A stretch of DNA of 6,525 nucleotides, from NCBI GenBank assembly GCA_027483785.1, contig JAIXTU010000126.1, positions 1 to 6,525 of the forward strand, read 5' to 3'. Shown in pieces: positions 1 to 6,486 of the stretch. The notes under the pieces are model-generated. The model was given only the letters and a program-made list of their open reading frames with translations, was not told the DNA's origin and searched no databases. The translations under genes were made by a program, and so were the position numbers. Within the stretch, counting starts at the first letter, position 1; the number at the start of each line of letters is the position of its first letter. This stretch comes from Flavobacterium sp. (lineage in GTDB: Bacteria > Bacteroidota > Bacteroidia > Flavobacteriales > Flavobacteriaceae).

Positions 1-929
1 CATTTTATCGCTAAAAGCGTAAAAATAAGATTCACAACACCCAAAACGCTGGTTTCTAAAAGAGATGCGTCGGCTGAGCTTCCCAAATTCTTAAAAATTT
101 CAGGCGCGTAATACAAAATGGCGTTAATTCCACAAAATTGCTGCAAAACTGAAAGTACAATTCCCACGAAAAGTACTTTTCGAAAGCTGGGTTGAAATAA
201 GAATTTCCACTGATTTTCGGACGATGTTCCCAAATTTTCATCGATTTCCCGACGAGCCGCTGCTGCCTCTTCCCTATCGTTTATGCGTTCTAAAACTGCT
301 TGCATTTGCTGATCTTTTCCTTTGGTTGCCAACCAACGCGGACTCTCAGGAATCAAAAACAAACAAACTAAAAATAAAATCGATGGCAAGAGTTCCGATC
401 CAAACATCCAGCGCCAACCGGTGGTCAAATTCCATTGTGTATTGCCTTGTAATGCAATAAAGTAATTGACAAAATACACAAGTACAATACCTATTACAAT
501 AGCTAATTGGTAGTTTGCCACTAGAGCGCCGCGCTTTTTAGCTGGTGCAATTTCCGCCAAGTACATCGGTACAACCATCGATGCTAAGCCAACTCCTACG
601 CCACCAACAATTCTGAAGAAAACAAAAACGCTAAAACTTTCCGGAATAGCTGTTCCGACTGAATTAATCGTAAAAAGCACAGCCGAAATGAGCATGGTTG
701 GTTTGCGTCCGTAGCGACTACTCAACGAATCCGAAAAAAAAGCACCGATTAAACAACCTACGAGCGCACTAGAAATAGCCCAACCCGTTTCGACAGCTGT
801 TAACTGAAAATAGCTGGTTAAACTTCCGATAGCGCCCGAGATTACCGCAGTATCATAGCCAAAAAGCAAACCACCTAAAGCGGCACTAAACGTGATGTAA
901 CGCAAATATTTTTGATTGGAACTAGGCAT
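1..929 (-). CDS. Sugar porter family MFS transporter, XylE-like (3' end missing)
   Basis: This is an inner-membrane major facilitator of the sugar porter family, which typically moves a monosaccharide by proton symport. The window holds the first 309 residues, roughly TM1 to TM8; the rest runs off the left edge, and E. coli XylE has about 490 residues. Visible family signatures are GYDTAVISG in TM1 (24-32), RYGRK in the TM2-3 loop (72-76), PMYLAEIAPAKKRG (121-134), PESPRWL before the central loop (194-200) and QQFCGINAILYYAP in TM7 (263-276). Gln141, Gln263, Gln264 and Asn269 fall where XylE has its xylose-binding Gln168, Gln288, Gln289 and Asn294, so a pentose- or hexose-like substrate is plausible. 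The ATG at 929 overlaps the end of the upstream TIM-barrel gene by 8 bp, and no Shine-Dalgarno is seen, so it is probably translated by coupling. Family assignment is firm; the exact substrate is not. Confidence 0.93.
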   Translation of the reverse strand, partial: MPSSNQKYLRYITFSAALGGLLFGYDTAVISGAIGSLTSYFQLTAVETGWAISSALVGCLIGAFFSDSLSSRYGRKPTMLISAVLFTINSVGTAIPESFSVFVFFRIVGGVGVGLASMVVPMYLAEIAPAKKRGALVANYQLAIVIGIVLVYFVNYFIALQGNTQWNLTTGWRWMFGSELLPSILFLVCLFLIPESPRWLATKGKDQQMQAVLERINDREEAAAARREIDENLGTSSENQWKFLFQPSFRKVLFVGIVLSVLQQFCGINAILYYAPEIFKNLGSSADASLLETSVLGVVNLIFTLLAIK

Positions 930-1758
930 AACTCGGAAGATTTTGTTTCAAAAATTGCTTAAATTCATTATTTATATCCCATTGATTGACAAAGGGTTTT
1001 TGCGAAAACGGCGCTTGCGGTAAATACGGAAACGGACCAAATTCAGGTGTAATAGAAACCATGGTTTTAGAGCGATGCAGCTGTACGATTTCTTTCCACC
1101 AAAACAAAAATTGCTGTACGTGCGTATCCCATTCCGGTGCAAACGGATGGTTTACTTGAGGCGCTTGCTGCCAGCCAACTCGCGCATGCAAATGCTTGAT
1201 TCTCGGGAAAATTTGCTTTAAATACGGTGATTGCCCTTCAAGCATGCTTTCTGAAACTACGCAGAAGTGAGATAAATCGCCTACCAATTCTAAATTGGGA
1301 AAAATATCCAAGTACGGAATTAGGGTTTTGGCATGAAATGAAAATCGGCCGCGATGAATTTCGTGGTAAATCGGAATTTGATATTGCTGCGAAAGCTGTT
1401 TGGTGGTTTCGATACAATCGCAGTTTTCATAGAAATCGAAATAATCGCGTCCCGTATGCGAATTCACGAAAGTTGGTTGCAGTTCAAGTAAATACGCCAA
1501 ACGATCACTCATTCGTTGTTTGTACGCACTAGCTGTTTCCTCTTTAAAACCTAAAACTTGTTGGGCGATGAAAATAAATTCAGGATTTACGCTTTCGCGA
1601 ATCTTTAGGAGCGCCTTGCTAAATTCCGTAACAAACAATTCGTTGTCTGGGAAGTTGATTTCCACGCCGTCGTAACCGCTTTGCACTACTTTCGTCAGAA
1701 AAGCTTCTGCCGAAAGCTGTTCTTGTCCCCAAAACGGAGCGATGTATTTAATTTTCAT
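922..1758 (-). CDS. Sugar phosphate isomerase/epimerase-like TIM-barrel protein
   Basis: A 278-residue protein of the xylose-isomerase-like TIM-barrel superfamily (AP_endonuc_2 fold), whose members isomerise or epimerise sugars and polyols with a divalent metal. The likely metal and catalytic residues sit at the ends of successive strands: Glu133 in YHEIHRGR, Asp161 and His164 in GDLSH, His189/His191 and Arg193 in KHLHARV, and Glu239 in TPEFGP. The N-terminal GYDGVEINFP (28-37) is the usual second-strand motif. There is no signal peptide, so it is cytoplasmic. The frame stays open upstream to an ATG at 1833, but I chose ATG 1758 because homologs begin with a short first strand (MKIKYIAPFW here) and because this start forms an ATGA overlap with the stop of the oxygenase gene; the extra 25 residues look like read-through of that gene. 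Substrate unknown. It sits between an oxygenase and a sugar porter, which suggests a catabolic role. Confidence 0.9.
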   Translation of the reverse strand: MKIKYIAPFWGQEQLSAEAFLTKVVQSGYDGVEINFPDNELFVTEFSKALLKIRESVNPEFIFIAQQVLGFKEETASAYKQRMSDRLAYLLELQPTFVNSHTGRDYFDFYENCDCIETTKQLSQQYQIPIYHEIHRGRFSFHAKTLIPYLDIFPNLELVGDLSHFCVVSESMLEGQSPYLKQIFPRIKHLHARVGWQQAPQVNHPFAPEWDTHVQQFLFWWKEIVQLHRSKTMVSITPEFGPFPYLPQAPFSQKPFVNQWDINNEFKQFLKQNLPSYA

Positions 1759-2588
1759 GAACGTTTCGACGAGTATAAAACCGGATTTAATGGCGTGTCG
1801 ATCTCCTGCCCAACAACAGCGCCCGGACACCATTTATGCCAATCGGTTTCTTGATTTTTATTTTCTGGCTGTTTCAAAATCATGTTTTCGTCCATGTAAA
1901 TTACAGTCATTACTTTTCGCATTTCGTTGGTGGAGTTGGCTCCAGCGCGGTGAAAAACCCAACCGGAATGGAAACTGATTTCGCCAGCATCGAAGGCTTC
2001 GATAACGTGCTCAAAATCGGTTACACGTAGTTTCTTTTGGATAACGGCTTCACTTTCGTCGCCAATCGCTAATTCGCGACCTTCAACCAAACGCTGACTT
2101 CCCGCACTGAATTCCAAAGGTCCCATTTCCAAAGGAGTTGCCTGCAGTGGAATCCAAGCTGTAATTGTCTTATCTGTGGTGAGCGGCCAATAGTACTGAT
2201 CAGCGTGCCAAGGCGTAATTCCACCGCCAGCTTCTTTAAACAATGCTTGATCGTGGTACAAACGCGCTCCAGACGTTTGCATTAAATCGGCGGCAATTTT
2301 TGCAATGCGCTTACTGAAAACCAGTTCTTTAACCACATCATTTTCAAGCCACAAATTAAATAGTTGCAAGAAGGCTTTTCCATAAGTGGTTCGATCTTCT
2401 AAAGCAGTACTTTCGGTATTCATTAGAGCAACTTGCTTCGAAATTTGCTCATTAAAAAACTGTAAAGTTTCTGAACTTAACACCTGTTTTACTTTTATGT
2501 ATCGATTGGTATCGTAAAAAGCGATCTGCTCGGAAGTTAATTCCACGAAAGTGTTTAACTCTTCTTTGATGTGTGCCGGAACTACCAT
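1755..2588 (-). CDS. Phytanoyl-CoA dioxygenase (PhyH) family Fe(II)/2-oxoglutarate oxygenase
   Basis: A 277-residue soluble oxygenase of the PhyH family, which couples decarboxylation of 2-oxoglutarate to hydroxylation of a substrate at a non-heme iron. The facial triad is visible: His128 and Asp130 in TPWHADQYYWP, and a distal His in FHSGWVFHRAGANST. By comparison with human PhyH the ligand should be His213, not His207. Arg224 in the MRKVMTV strand is placed to bind the 2-oxoglutarate carboxylate. The GPLEFSAGSQ turn (156-165) and the C-terminal W-x2-WCPG...PLNPVLY segment (250-272) are typical of the bacterial PhyH group. First gene of a three-gene operon; its TGA overlaps the next ATG. The start is ATG 2588, about 50 nt below a good promoter, with an A-rich stretch instead of a Shine-Dalgarno. 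Neighbouring sugar genes suggest a sugar- or polyol-like substrate rather than a fatty acyl-CoA; that is inference. Confidence 0.92.
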   Translation of the reverse strand: MVVPAHIKEELNTFVELTSEQIAFYDTNRYIKVKQVLSSETLQFFNEQISKQVALMNTESTALEDRTTYGKAFLQLFNLWLENDVVKELVFSKRIAKIAADLMQTSGARLYHDQALFKEAGGGITPWHADQYYWPLTTDKTITAWIPLQATPLEMGPLEFSAGSQRLVEGRELAIGDESEAVIQKKLRVTDFEHVIEAFDAGEISFHSGWVFHRAGANSTNEMRKVMTVIYMDENMILKQPENKNQETDWHKWCPGAVVGQEIDTPLNPVLYSSKRS

Positions 2589-2630
2589 TTGCGTATTTTT
2601 TGTGTTCGTAATCGGATTTAGAAATGAAAA

Positions 2631-2657
2631 TTGTTCTATAACCCAAAACTAGAACAA
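2631..2657. promoter_or_regulatory. Perfect inverted repeat over the operon promoter, candidate operator
   Basis: TTGTTCTA at 2631-2638 and its exact reverse complement TAGAACAA at 2650-2657 are separated by 11 bp, giving a centre-to-centre distance of 19 bp, close to two helical turns. One arm overlaps the upstream edge of the -7 box and the other covers the predicted transcription start, so a protein bound here would compete directly with RNA polymerase. The placement suits a DNA-binding site better than an RNA hairpin, since half of it lies above the start point. The divergent AraC-type regulator is the obvious candidate ligand, though AraC proteins more often use direct repeats. The function is inferred. 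Confidence 0.5.
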
Positions 2658-2672
2658 GCTACCGCGTTCAAA
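2644..2672 (-). promoter_or_regulatory. Bacteroidota-type promoter of the oxygenase/isomerase/porter operon
   Basis: Read on the minus strand, TTTG (2672-2669) is followed after exactly 17 bp by TAGTTTTG (2651-2644). The second element is a perfect match to the -7 consensus TAnnTTTG used by the Bacteroidota primary sigma factor, and the first matches the -33 TTG/TTTG element. Transcription should start near 2636-2640, leaving a leader of about 50 nt before the ATG at 2588. No competing full match is seen elsewhere in this spacer on that strand. Confidence 0.65.
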
Positions 2673-2748
2673 TACCATAAAATTGACAAAATATAACACT
2701 ATATTGAATTTTTATTTAGCTTTAGCTCTCTAAAAATTCATAATAAAG

Positions 2749-3585
2749 TTGAAAGCGTATTTAGAAGACATTCCATTAGAGAAAGGCCGCCAAAGCTTGT
2801 ACGCCTACCGTTTTGAACTGCCTTTTTTTGAATTCAAATGGCATTATCATCCGGAGTATGAATTGACGTACATAGTTCGTGGATCTGGATTTAGATTGGT
2901 TGGCAACAAATACGAACCGTTCGAAGCAGGTGATTTGATACTTTTGGGAAGTTATGTACCGCACACTTGGTCAAGTAAAGAGATTACGGGCGAAACGGTT
3001 GAAGCCATCGTTATTCAATTCACGCCCATCCTTTTCGAATCGCTCGGAAATTTGCGCGAATGTGTCTCCATTAAAGCATTATTGACAAAAGCTTCAAGCG
3101 GATTGGCTTTTAATGCTTCCGCAGAATTAATTCGCGACATGGAAGAAGTGATTCATCGAAAGGACTTGTCGAAAATTTTGCAATTACTGCACGTTTTGGA
3201 TCAACTAACAAACGTTCCACACAGAAGCATCGCACCAAATGCCGCACAAGTAACTATCAGCAAACAGCACGAAATGCGCATCAATAAAGTGTGTTTGTAT
3301 ATTCAGAATCGATTTTCAGAGCCAGTTACATTAAAGGAAGTAGCCGATTTGATTTTTCTCACAGAAAGCAACTTCTGTAAGTTCTTCAAAAAAGCAGTTG
3401 GAAAAACTTTTTCTGATTACTTAAATGAAATCCGTATTAACGAAGCGGCGCGACTGCTGTTGCAAACTGATCAATCTGTAGCGCAAATAGCCAACGACTG
3501 TGGGTTTGAAACGCTCAGCTACTTCAATCGAGTATTTTTACGAAAAAAAGGAAGTGCTCCTACGGCATATCGTAAACTGCATTAA
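2749..3585 (+). CDS. AraC family transcriptional regulator with N-terminal cupin domain
   Basis: A 278-residue cytoplasmic regulator. Residues about 15-95 form a cupin-type sensing domain: FKWHYHPEYELTYIVRGSG with clustered histidines (32, 34), then FEAGDLILLGSYVPHTW (59-74), as in AraC proteins that bind small carbon compounds. A linker leads to the C-terminal AraC DNA-binding domain (about 175-278) with two helix-turn-helix units: VTLKEVADLIFLTESNFCKF (193-212) and SVAQIANDCGFETLSYFNRV (243-262), the latter carrying the classical second-helix signature, followed by APTAYRK. The start must be TTG at 2749: an in-frame TAA lies at 2731-2733, there is no ATG or GTG between, and the next internal Met is near residue 131, inside the protein. 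Divergent from the oxygenase operon across a 160-bp spacer, so it probably regulates that operon. I find no convincing promoter for this gene itself. Confidence 0.92.
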   Translation: MKAYLEDIPLEKGRQSLYAYRFELPFFEFKWHYHPEYELTYIVRGSGFRLVGNKYEPFEAGDLILLGSYVPHTWSSKEITGETVEAIVIQFTPILFESLGNLRECVSIKALLTKASSGLAFNASAELIRDMEEVIHRKDLSKILQLLHVLDQLTNVPHRSIAPNAAQVTISKQHEMRINKVCLYIQNRFSEPVTLKEVADLIFLTESNFCKFFKKAVGKTFSDYLNEIRINEAARLLLQTDQSVAQIANDCGFETLSYFNRVFLRKKGSAPTAYRKLH

Positions 3586-3589
3586 TGCT

Positions 3590-6001
3590 TTACGATCCCA
3601 AACGATTTTGCTCGTCTTCTAAACCGGTCGATCGTTCGCGCATTTTCTTTACCGAATCGCTACCAAATTTGTAACTCACGTTTAAACGCACTTGGCGACT
3701 ATCGTAGCCACCGTCGCCGCGAATGGCTAAGTCACCAAATTGAGTATCGCCGTGCCATGGTGAAGTGAATAAAATATCTGAGAATGCCAATCGAACATTG
3801 AGCTTTTTATTTAAAAACAGCTTTTGGAACGCCAAATCAAGCGAACCTATAGACGCAGTACGATACGTTCCGCCCCAAACTGCGGGCGAAGAATACCAAC
3901 CTGAAACCTCTATCGTATAATCTTTGGGTAAGGTAAACGTGTTTTGTCCGTAAAAACTTAAGGTTTCTTGCGTAAGCGGCACAAATTCAGGACTATTTGC
4001 AGTGTATTTGCTCTGAAAAGCATTTACGCTGGCATACACATTCCACCACTCTTTGACATTAAACGGATACGAAACTCCTAAGTTTATAACTTCTTGATTC
4101 GCAACATTCTTTGTGATTAAAGAACTCTTTTTTTCATCGACAATTTGGGTCACCTGCGCAAAAAAATCGGTTACATACGTGTACGTCAAACTAGTATTCA
4201 ACGTGTATTTATAAGTATGATTCAATTTGATGTTGTGCGTGTACTGCGGACGCAAAAACGGATTTCCTTGCTGGAAATTCAATTCATCCAACTGAAATTG
4301 AAATGGATTTAGTGATTGATAATTCGGACGCTCAATTCTTCGCGAGTAAATCAATGCCCATGAATTATTTTGATTCGCTGCATACGTAAGGCCACCACTC
4401 GGAAAGAAGTCTGTGTAATTTCGTTCAACAACCTGGTCTTGATTTGTTTGAGTAGCATTAAGTTCGCCTTTCGATCGGGTGTTTTCCATACGCAAACCCA
4501 TTTGAAAGTTGAATTTTCCGATATCGCGACTGTAATTCAAGTACAATGCATTAACATTTTCCGAATAATCAAAGGCGTTACTTCGATTCGAATCTAATAC
4601 AGGAATATCGTTAATAACATTAAAAAGATCGAAAACATTGGTCGTTTTTACCAGCGAAAATTTTGCGCCCGTACTAAACTTACCTTTGAAAAGCGGCTGT
4701 TCGTAATCGATTTTCGAAGTGTAAATGTCGATTTCAGTTGGCGTTATTTGTCGCGTTATTTGGCTACTCAACACCTGCGTCTCGGTTGGATCAAAATACA
4801 AATTGGGTTGAAACGAGTCGCGATCACTCGAATACAAACCGTAATCGGCATCGATATTAAGCTGACGTCCGATTGAATCCTGATATTTGTAATTTAAATT
4901 GGCGTACAAATTTTTATTTCGAGCATCATTTCTATTGTTCGCACGCAAAATACTGTCGGTTCGTATCGGATTTAGCACACCAATTGGCGTTCGTGTATTT
5001 ACGTTACTGTAATTGTTGTTGAAGTTGCCCGTTAAAAGCGCTCCAAAAGTATGCTTGCTGTTTGGCGAATAATCGTAACCTACACGAAAATTATTAGCGC
5101 TGATGCCCGATTCGGTAGTTCCACGCGAATTAAAGAAGAGTCCATTTTGAGTTCGATACAAATTGATAAAGCTGTAATTTCGACCAAAACGGTTGCTGTA
5201 ATTCGCGTAAAAATTGCCGTATTTACTGCGATTGTTGATTGTTACCGCATTAACCGTTGTGGCAAACTCGCCAATGTTTAAGCCCGTCGACGCACTACCG
5301 TTGGTACCATACAACTTGCTTTTCTTGAGTTTGATGTTAATGATACCTGCAGTTCCTGCGGCATCGTATTTCGACGACGGCTGTGTAATGAGTTCGATGG
5401 CTGAAATATCGGTAGCTTGAATGGTTTTGAGGAAATCGGTTAAATCAGAACCACTTAAAAAGGATTGTTTTCCATCGATGTAAATCAGTACGCCCGATTT
5501 TCCTTCAACAATTAAATTGTCGTTATTGTCGATATCCACGCCCGGAGTTTTTCGAAGCAATTCAAATCCCGAAGTTCCGGTAGCATTAATGGTATTTTCT
5601 ACTTGAAAAACGGTTTTATCCGCTTGTACTTTCACGATGGGCTTCTTTTGAGAAATTACCACCTCTGTTAATTGCGTTGATTGCTGTTTAAGTTCGAAAA
5701 CACCTAAATCGGTATCGGAGTTAACAGCGATTCCTTTTCTAATTATAGGTTCTGCGGCAGTTGCTTCAATGCGCAGATTGTATGTGCCGGTGGCTACATT
5801 GGTAAACACAAATTGAAATTGTTCGTTAACCGAAGTTGTAGCTACTACTTTGTTTGAAGGAGTGCTTAAAGTAATGGTTATCGGCAGGTTTGCGTCGCTG
5901 GCCGAATTTATTTTCCCCGAAAGGGTAAATCCAGAAGTTTGTCCGTGAACAAGCGAAGTTAGTAGTGCGAAAAAGACAAGTGTGCAGCGAAATACCGACA
6001 T
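3590..6001 (-). CDS. TonB-dependent receptor-like outer membrane beta-barrel protein
   Basis: An 803-residue outer-membrane protein of the Bacteroidota TonB-dependent-receptor / outer membrane beta-barrel family. In order: a signal peptide (1-20, MSVFRCTLVFFALLTSLVHG, cleavage probably before Gln21); a carboxypeptidase-regulatory-like beta-sandwich (about 24-105); a linker QLTEVVISQKKP; a plug domain (about 128-227) with RKTPGVDIDNNDNLIVEGKS, LIYIDGK and the plug-end motif SSKYDAAGTAGIINIKLKK; then a barrel rich in alternating aromatic strands, ending VRLNVSYKFG at 780. A 23-residue charged tail with RSTGLEDEQNRLG follows. These proteins take up or bind ligands too large for porins, often oligosaccharides, peptides or chelates. 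No SusD-like lipoprotein is adjacent, so it is not a standard SusC. It ends 4 bp from the regulator stop, tail to tail. The substrate is unknown, and its link to the sugar operon is only positional. Confidence 0.9.
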   Translation of the reverse strand: MSVFRCTLVFFALLTSLVHGQTSGFTLSGKINSASDANLPITITLSTPSNKVVATTSVNEQFQFVFTNVATGTYNLRIEATAAEPIIRKGIAVNSDTDLGVFELKQQSTQLTEVVISQKKPIVKVQADKTVFQVENTINATGTSGFELLRKTPGVDIDNNDNLIVEGKSGVLIYIDGKQSFLSGSDLTDFLKTIQATDISAIELITQPSSKYDAAGTAGIINIKLKKSKLYGTNGSASTGLNIGEFATTVNAVTINNRSKYGNFYANYSNRFGRNYSFINLYRTQNGLFFNSRGTTESGISANNFRVGYDYSPNSKHTFGALLTGNFNNNYSNVNTRTPIGVLNPIRTDSILRANNRNDARNKNLYANLNYKYQDSIGRQLNIDADYGLYSSDRDSFQPNLYFDPTETQVLSSQITRQITPTEIDIYTSKIDYEQPLFKGKFSTGAKFSLVKTTNVFDLFNVINDIPVLDSNRSNAFDYSENVNALYLNYSRDIGKFNFQMGLRMENTRSKGELNATQTNQDQVVERNYTDFFPSGGLTYAANQNNSWALIYSRRIERPNYQSLNPFQFQLDELNFQQGNPFLRPQYTHNIKLNHTYKYTLNTSLTYTYVTDFFAQVTQIVDEKKSSLITKNVANQEVINLGVSYPFNVKEWWNVYASVNAFQSKYTANSPEFVPLTQETLSFYGQNTFTLPKDYTIEVSGWYSSPAVWGGTYRTASIGSLDLAFQKLFLNKKLNVRLAFSDILFTSPWHGDTQFGDLAIRGDGGYDSRQVRLNVSYKFGSDSVKKMRERSTGLEDEQNRLGS

Positions 6002-6120
6002 AAGGAGAGAAATTTAAAACGCTGCAAAGAACGTACTTTTTTACGGTTAAAATCCTGATGCTAAAAATTCTATAGCACTAAATTTTTAATGAAGTGGCTG
6101 AATTTTTAAGATTATAATTT
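6002..6120. other. AT-rich leader region upstream of the outer-membrane receptor
   Basis: This stretch should hold the promoter of the receptor gene on the minus strand, but I find no TAnnTTTG box with a TTG element at the right distance. The only TTTG lies in GTTCTTTG about 30 nt above the ATG and lacks the TA. There is no Shine-Dalgarno; the bases before the ATG read CTCTCCTT on the coding strand. It contains an inverted repeat, described separately at 6062-6088. Confidence 0.5.
6062..6088. repeat. 8-bp AT-rich inverted repeat upstream of the receptor gene
   Basis: TAAAAATT at 6062-6069 and AATTTTTA at 6081-6088 are perfect reverse complements with an 11-bp spacer, about 60-90 bp above the receptor ATG. 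The arm and spacer lengths equal those of the candidate operator at 2631-2657, but the arm sequence is different and purely A/T, so chance is a real possibility in DNA of this composition. It could be a regulator site for the receptor gene. Confidence 0.3.
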
Positions 6121-6128
6121 GGGGGTGC

Positions 6129-6188
6129 CGGCGCTTCTCCGATCGTGCACGGCTTCGCTAAACGGTCGCTGAACTTGTCGAAGCGCCG
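6129..6188. repeat. GC-rich inverted repeat enclosing a TTCGACAAG-type motif
   Basis: CGGCGCTTC (6129-6137) and GAAGCGCCG (6180-6188) are perfect 9-bp inverted arms around 42 bp. Inside, GCTTCG (6152-6157) can also pair with CGAAGC (6179-6184). On the minus strand 6183-6163 carries CTTCGACAAGTTCAGCGACC, a member of the CTTCGACAAGCTCA-like motif seen scattered in many bacterial intergenic regions. A further copy of the arm, GAAGCGCC, lies at 6235-6242. Transcribed, this could fold into alternative hairpins. Confidence 0.6.
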
Positions 6189-6203
6189 TCGCGCTATCCG
6201 CTT

Positions 6204-6252
6204 TATCTTTTTGGCGAAAAATAGTGGAAATTCCGAAGCGCCAAAAAGGATA
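6204..6252. repeat. Long imperfect hairpin, repeat element core
   Basis: CTTTTTGGCG (6207-6216) and CGCCAAAAAG (6239-6248) are perfect 10-bp inverted arms with a 22-bp spacer. Allowing one bulged G, pairing extends to TATC/GATA, giving arms 6204-6216 and 6239-6252. The spacer contains its own palindrome GGAAATTCC (6226-6234). There is no U-run directly after the stem on either strand, so it is not a standard terminator. Confidence 0.65.
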
Positions 6253-6282
6253 TCACTCCTATCGCTCACCCGGAAATACGGG

Positions 6283-6338
6283 AATAGAAAAAAATAGAAA
6301 AAATAGAAAAAAGCAAAACAATCAAAAAAAGCGAAAAA
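6283..6338. repeat. TAGAAAA tandem repeat leading into phased A-tracts
   Basis: TAGAAAA occurs three times, beginning at 6285, 6295 and 6304. The A-runs of this stretch begin at 6288, 6298, 6307, 6315, 6324 and 6334, at steps of 10, 9, 8, 9 and 10 bp. A-tracts repeated about once per helical turn bend DNA in one direction, so the segment is probably intrinsically curved. Slippage of a simple repeat would also create such a pattern. Confidence 0.55.
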
Positions 6339-6347
6339 GCCTTTGCC

Positions 6348-6386
6348 AAGCTCAAGCACTGGCTTTTCTTAGCTCGCAGAAGTCAC
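6348..6386 (+). repeat. 39-bp direct repeat, copy 1
   Basis: This copy begins AAGCTCAAGC and ends GCTCGCAGAAGTCAC. It matches copy 2 at 6487-6525 at 36 of 39 positions, with differences at positions 12, 13 and 21 and no gaps. The two starts are 139 bp apart. The bases following this copy (CGAAACTCACAG) cannot be compared because copy 2 reaches the window edge. Confidence 0.75.
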
Positions 6387-6486
6387 CGAAACTCACAGAA
6401 TATTGTCGAATATCGAACCGTTGAAGAAAACACAGAAAGTATCATTAACCAAAAATTGCACAGGCCTCCGACAAACTACCTTCGAT

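Noticed and set aside
1759..1833. Longer N-terminus for the TIM-barrel protein, starting at ATG 1833
   Set aside because: The extra 25 residues lie wholly inside the oxygenase gene and do not look like part of the fold, whereas the ATG at 1758 gives a standard ATGA coupling and a proper first strand.
2717..2724. TAGCTTTA as a -7 box for the regulator gene
   Set aside because: It differs from TAnnTTTG by one base, but there is no TTG element at 17-23 bp upstream, and A/T-rich DNA gives such matches often.
3543..3561. Possible terminator for the receptor gene on the minus strand (AGGA/TCCT stem followed by a T-run)
   Set aside because: The stem is only 4 bp with a 5-nt loop, and it lies inside the regulator coding sequence at a Lys-Lys-Gly stretch; too weak to call.
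3694..3718. GGCGAC ... GTCGCC inverted repeat beyond the regulator stop
   Set aside because: It lies in the receptor coding sequence, has a 13-nt loop and no following T-run, so it is probably chance.
6078..6359. Open reading frame of 93 codons on the minus strand
   Set aside because: It runs through the inverted repeats and A-tracts, its N-terminal part is mostly Phe/Tyr from the poly-A run, and it shows no domain. It is a by-product of the repeat element.
6335..6367. AAAAGCC ... GGCTTTT as a bidirectional terminator
   Set aside because: The 7-bp stem has a 19-nt loop and few G-C pairs, and the left arm is not kept in the second direct-repeat copy.
6224..6424. Open reading frame of 66 codons on the plus strand
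   Set aside because: Lys/Asn/Arg-rich translation of the A-tracts and direct repeat; no recognisable protein features.
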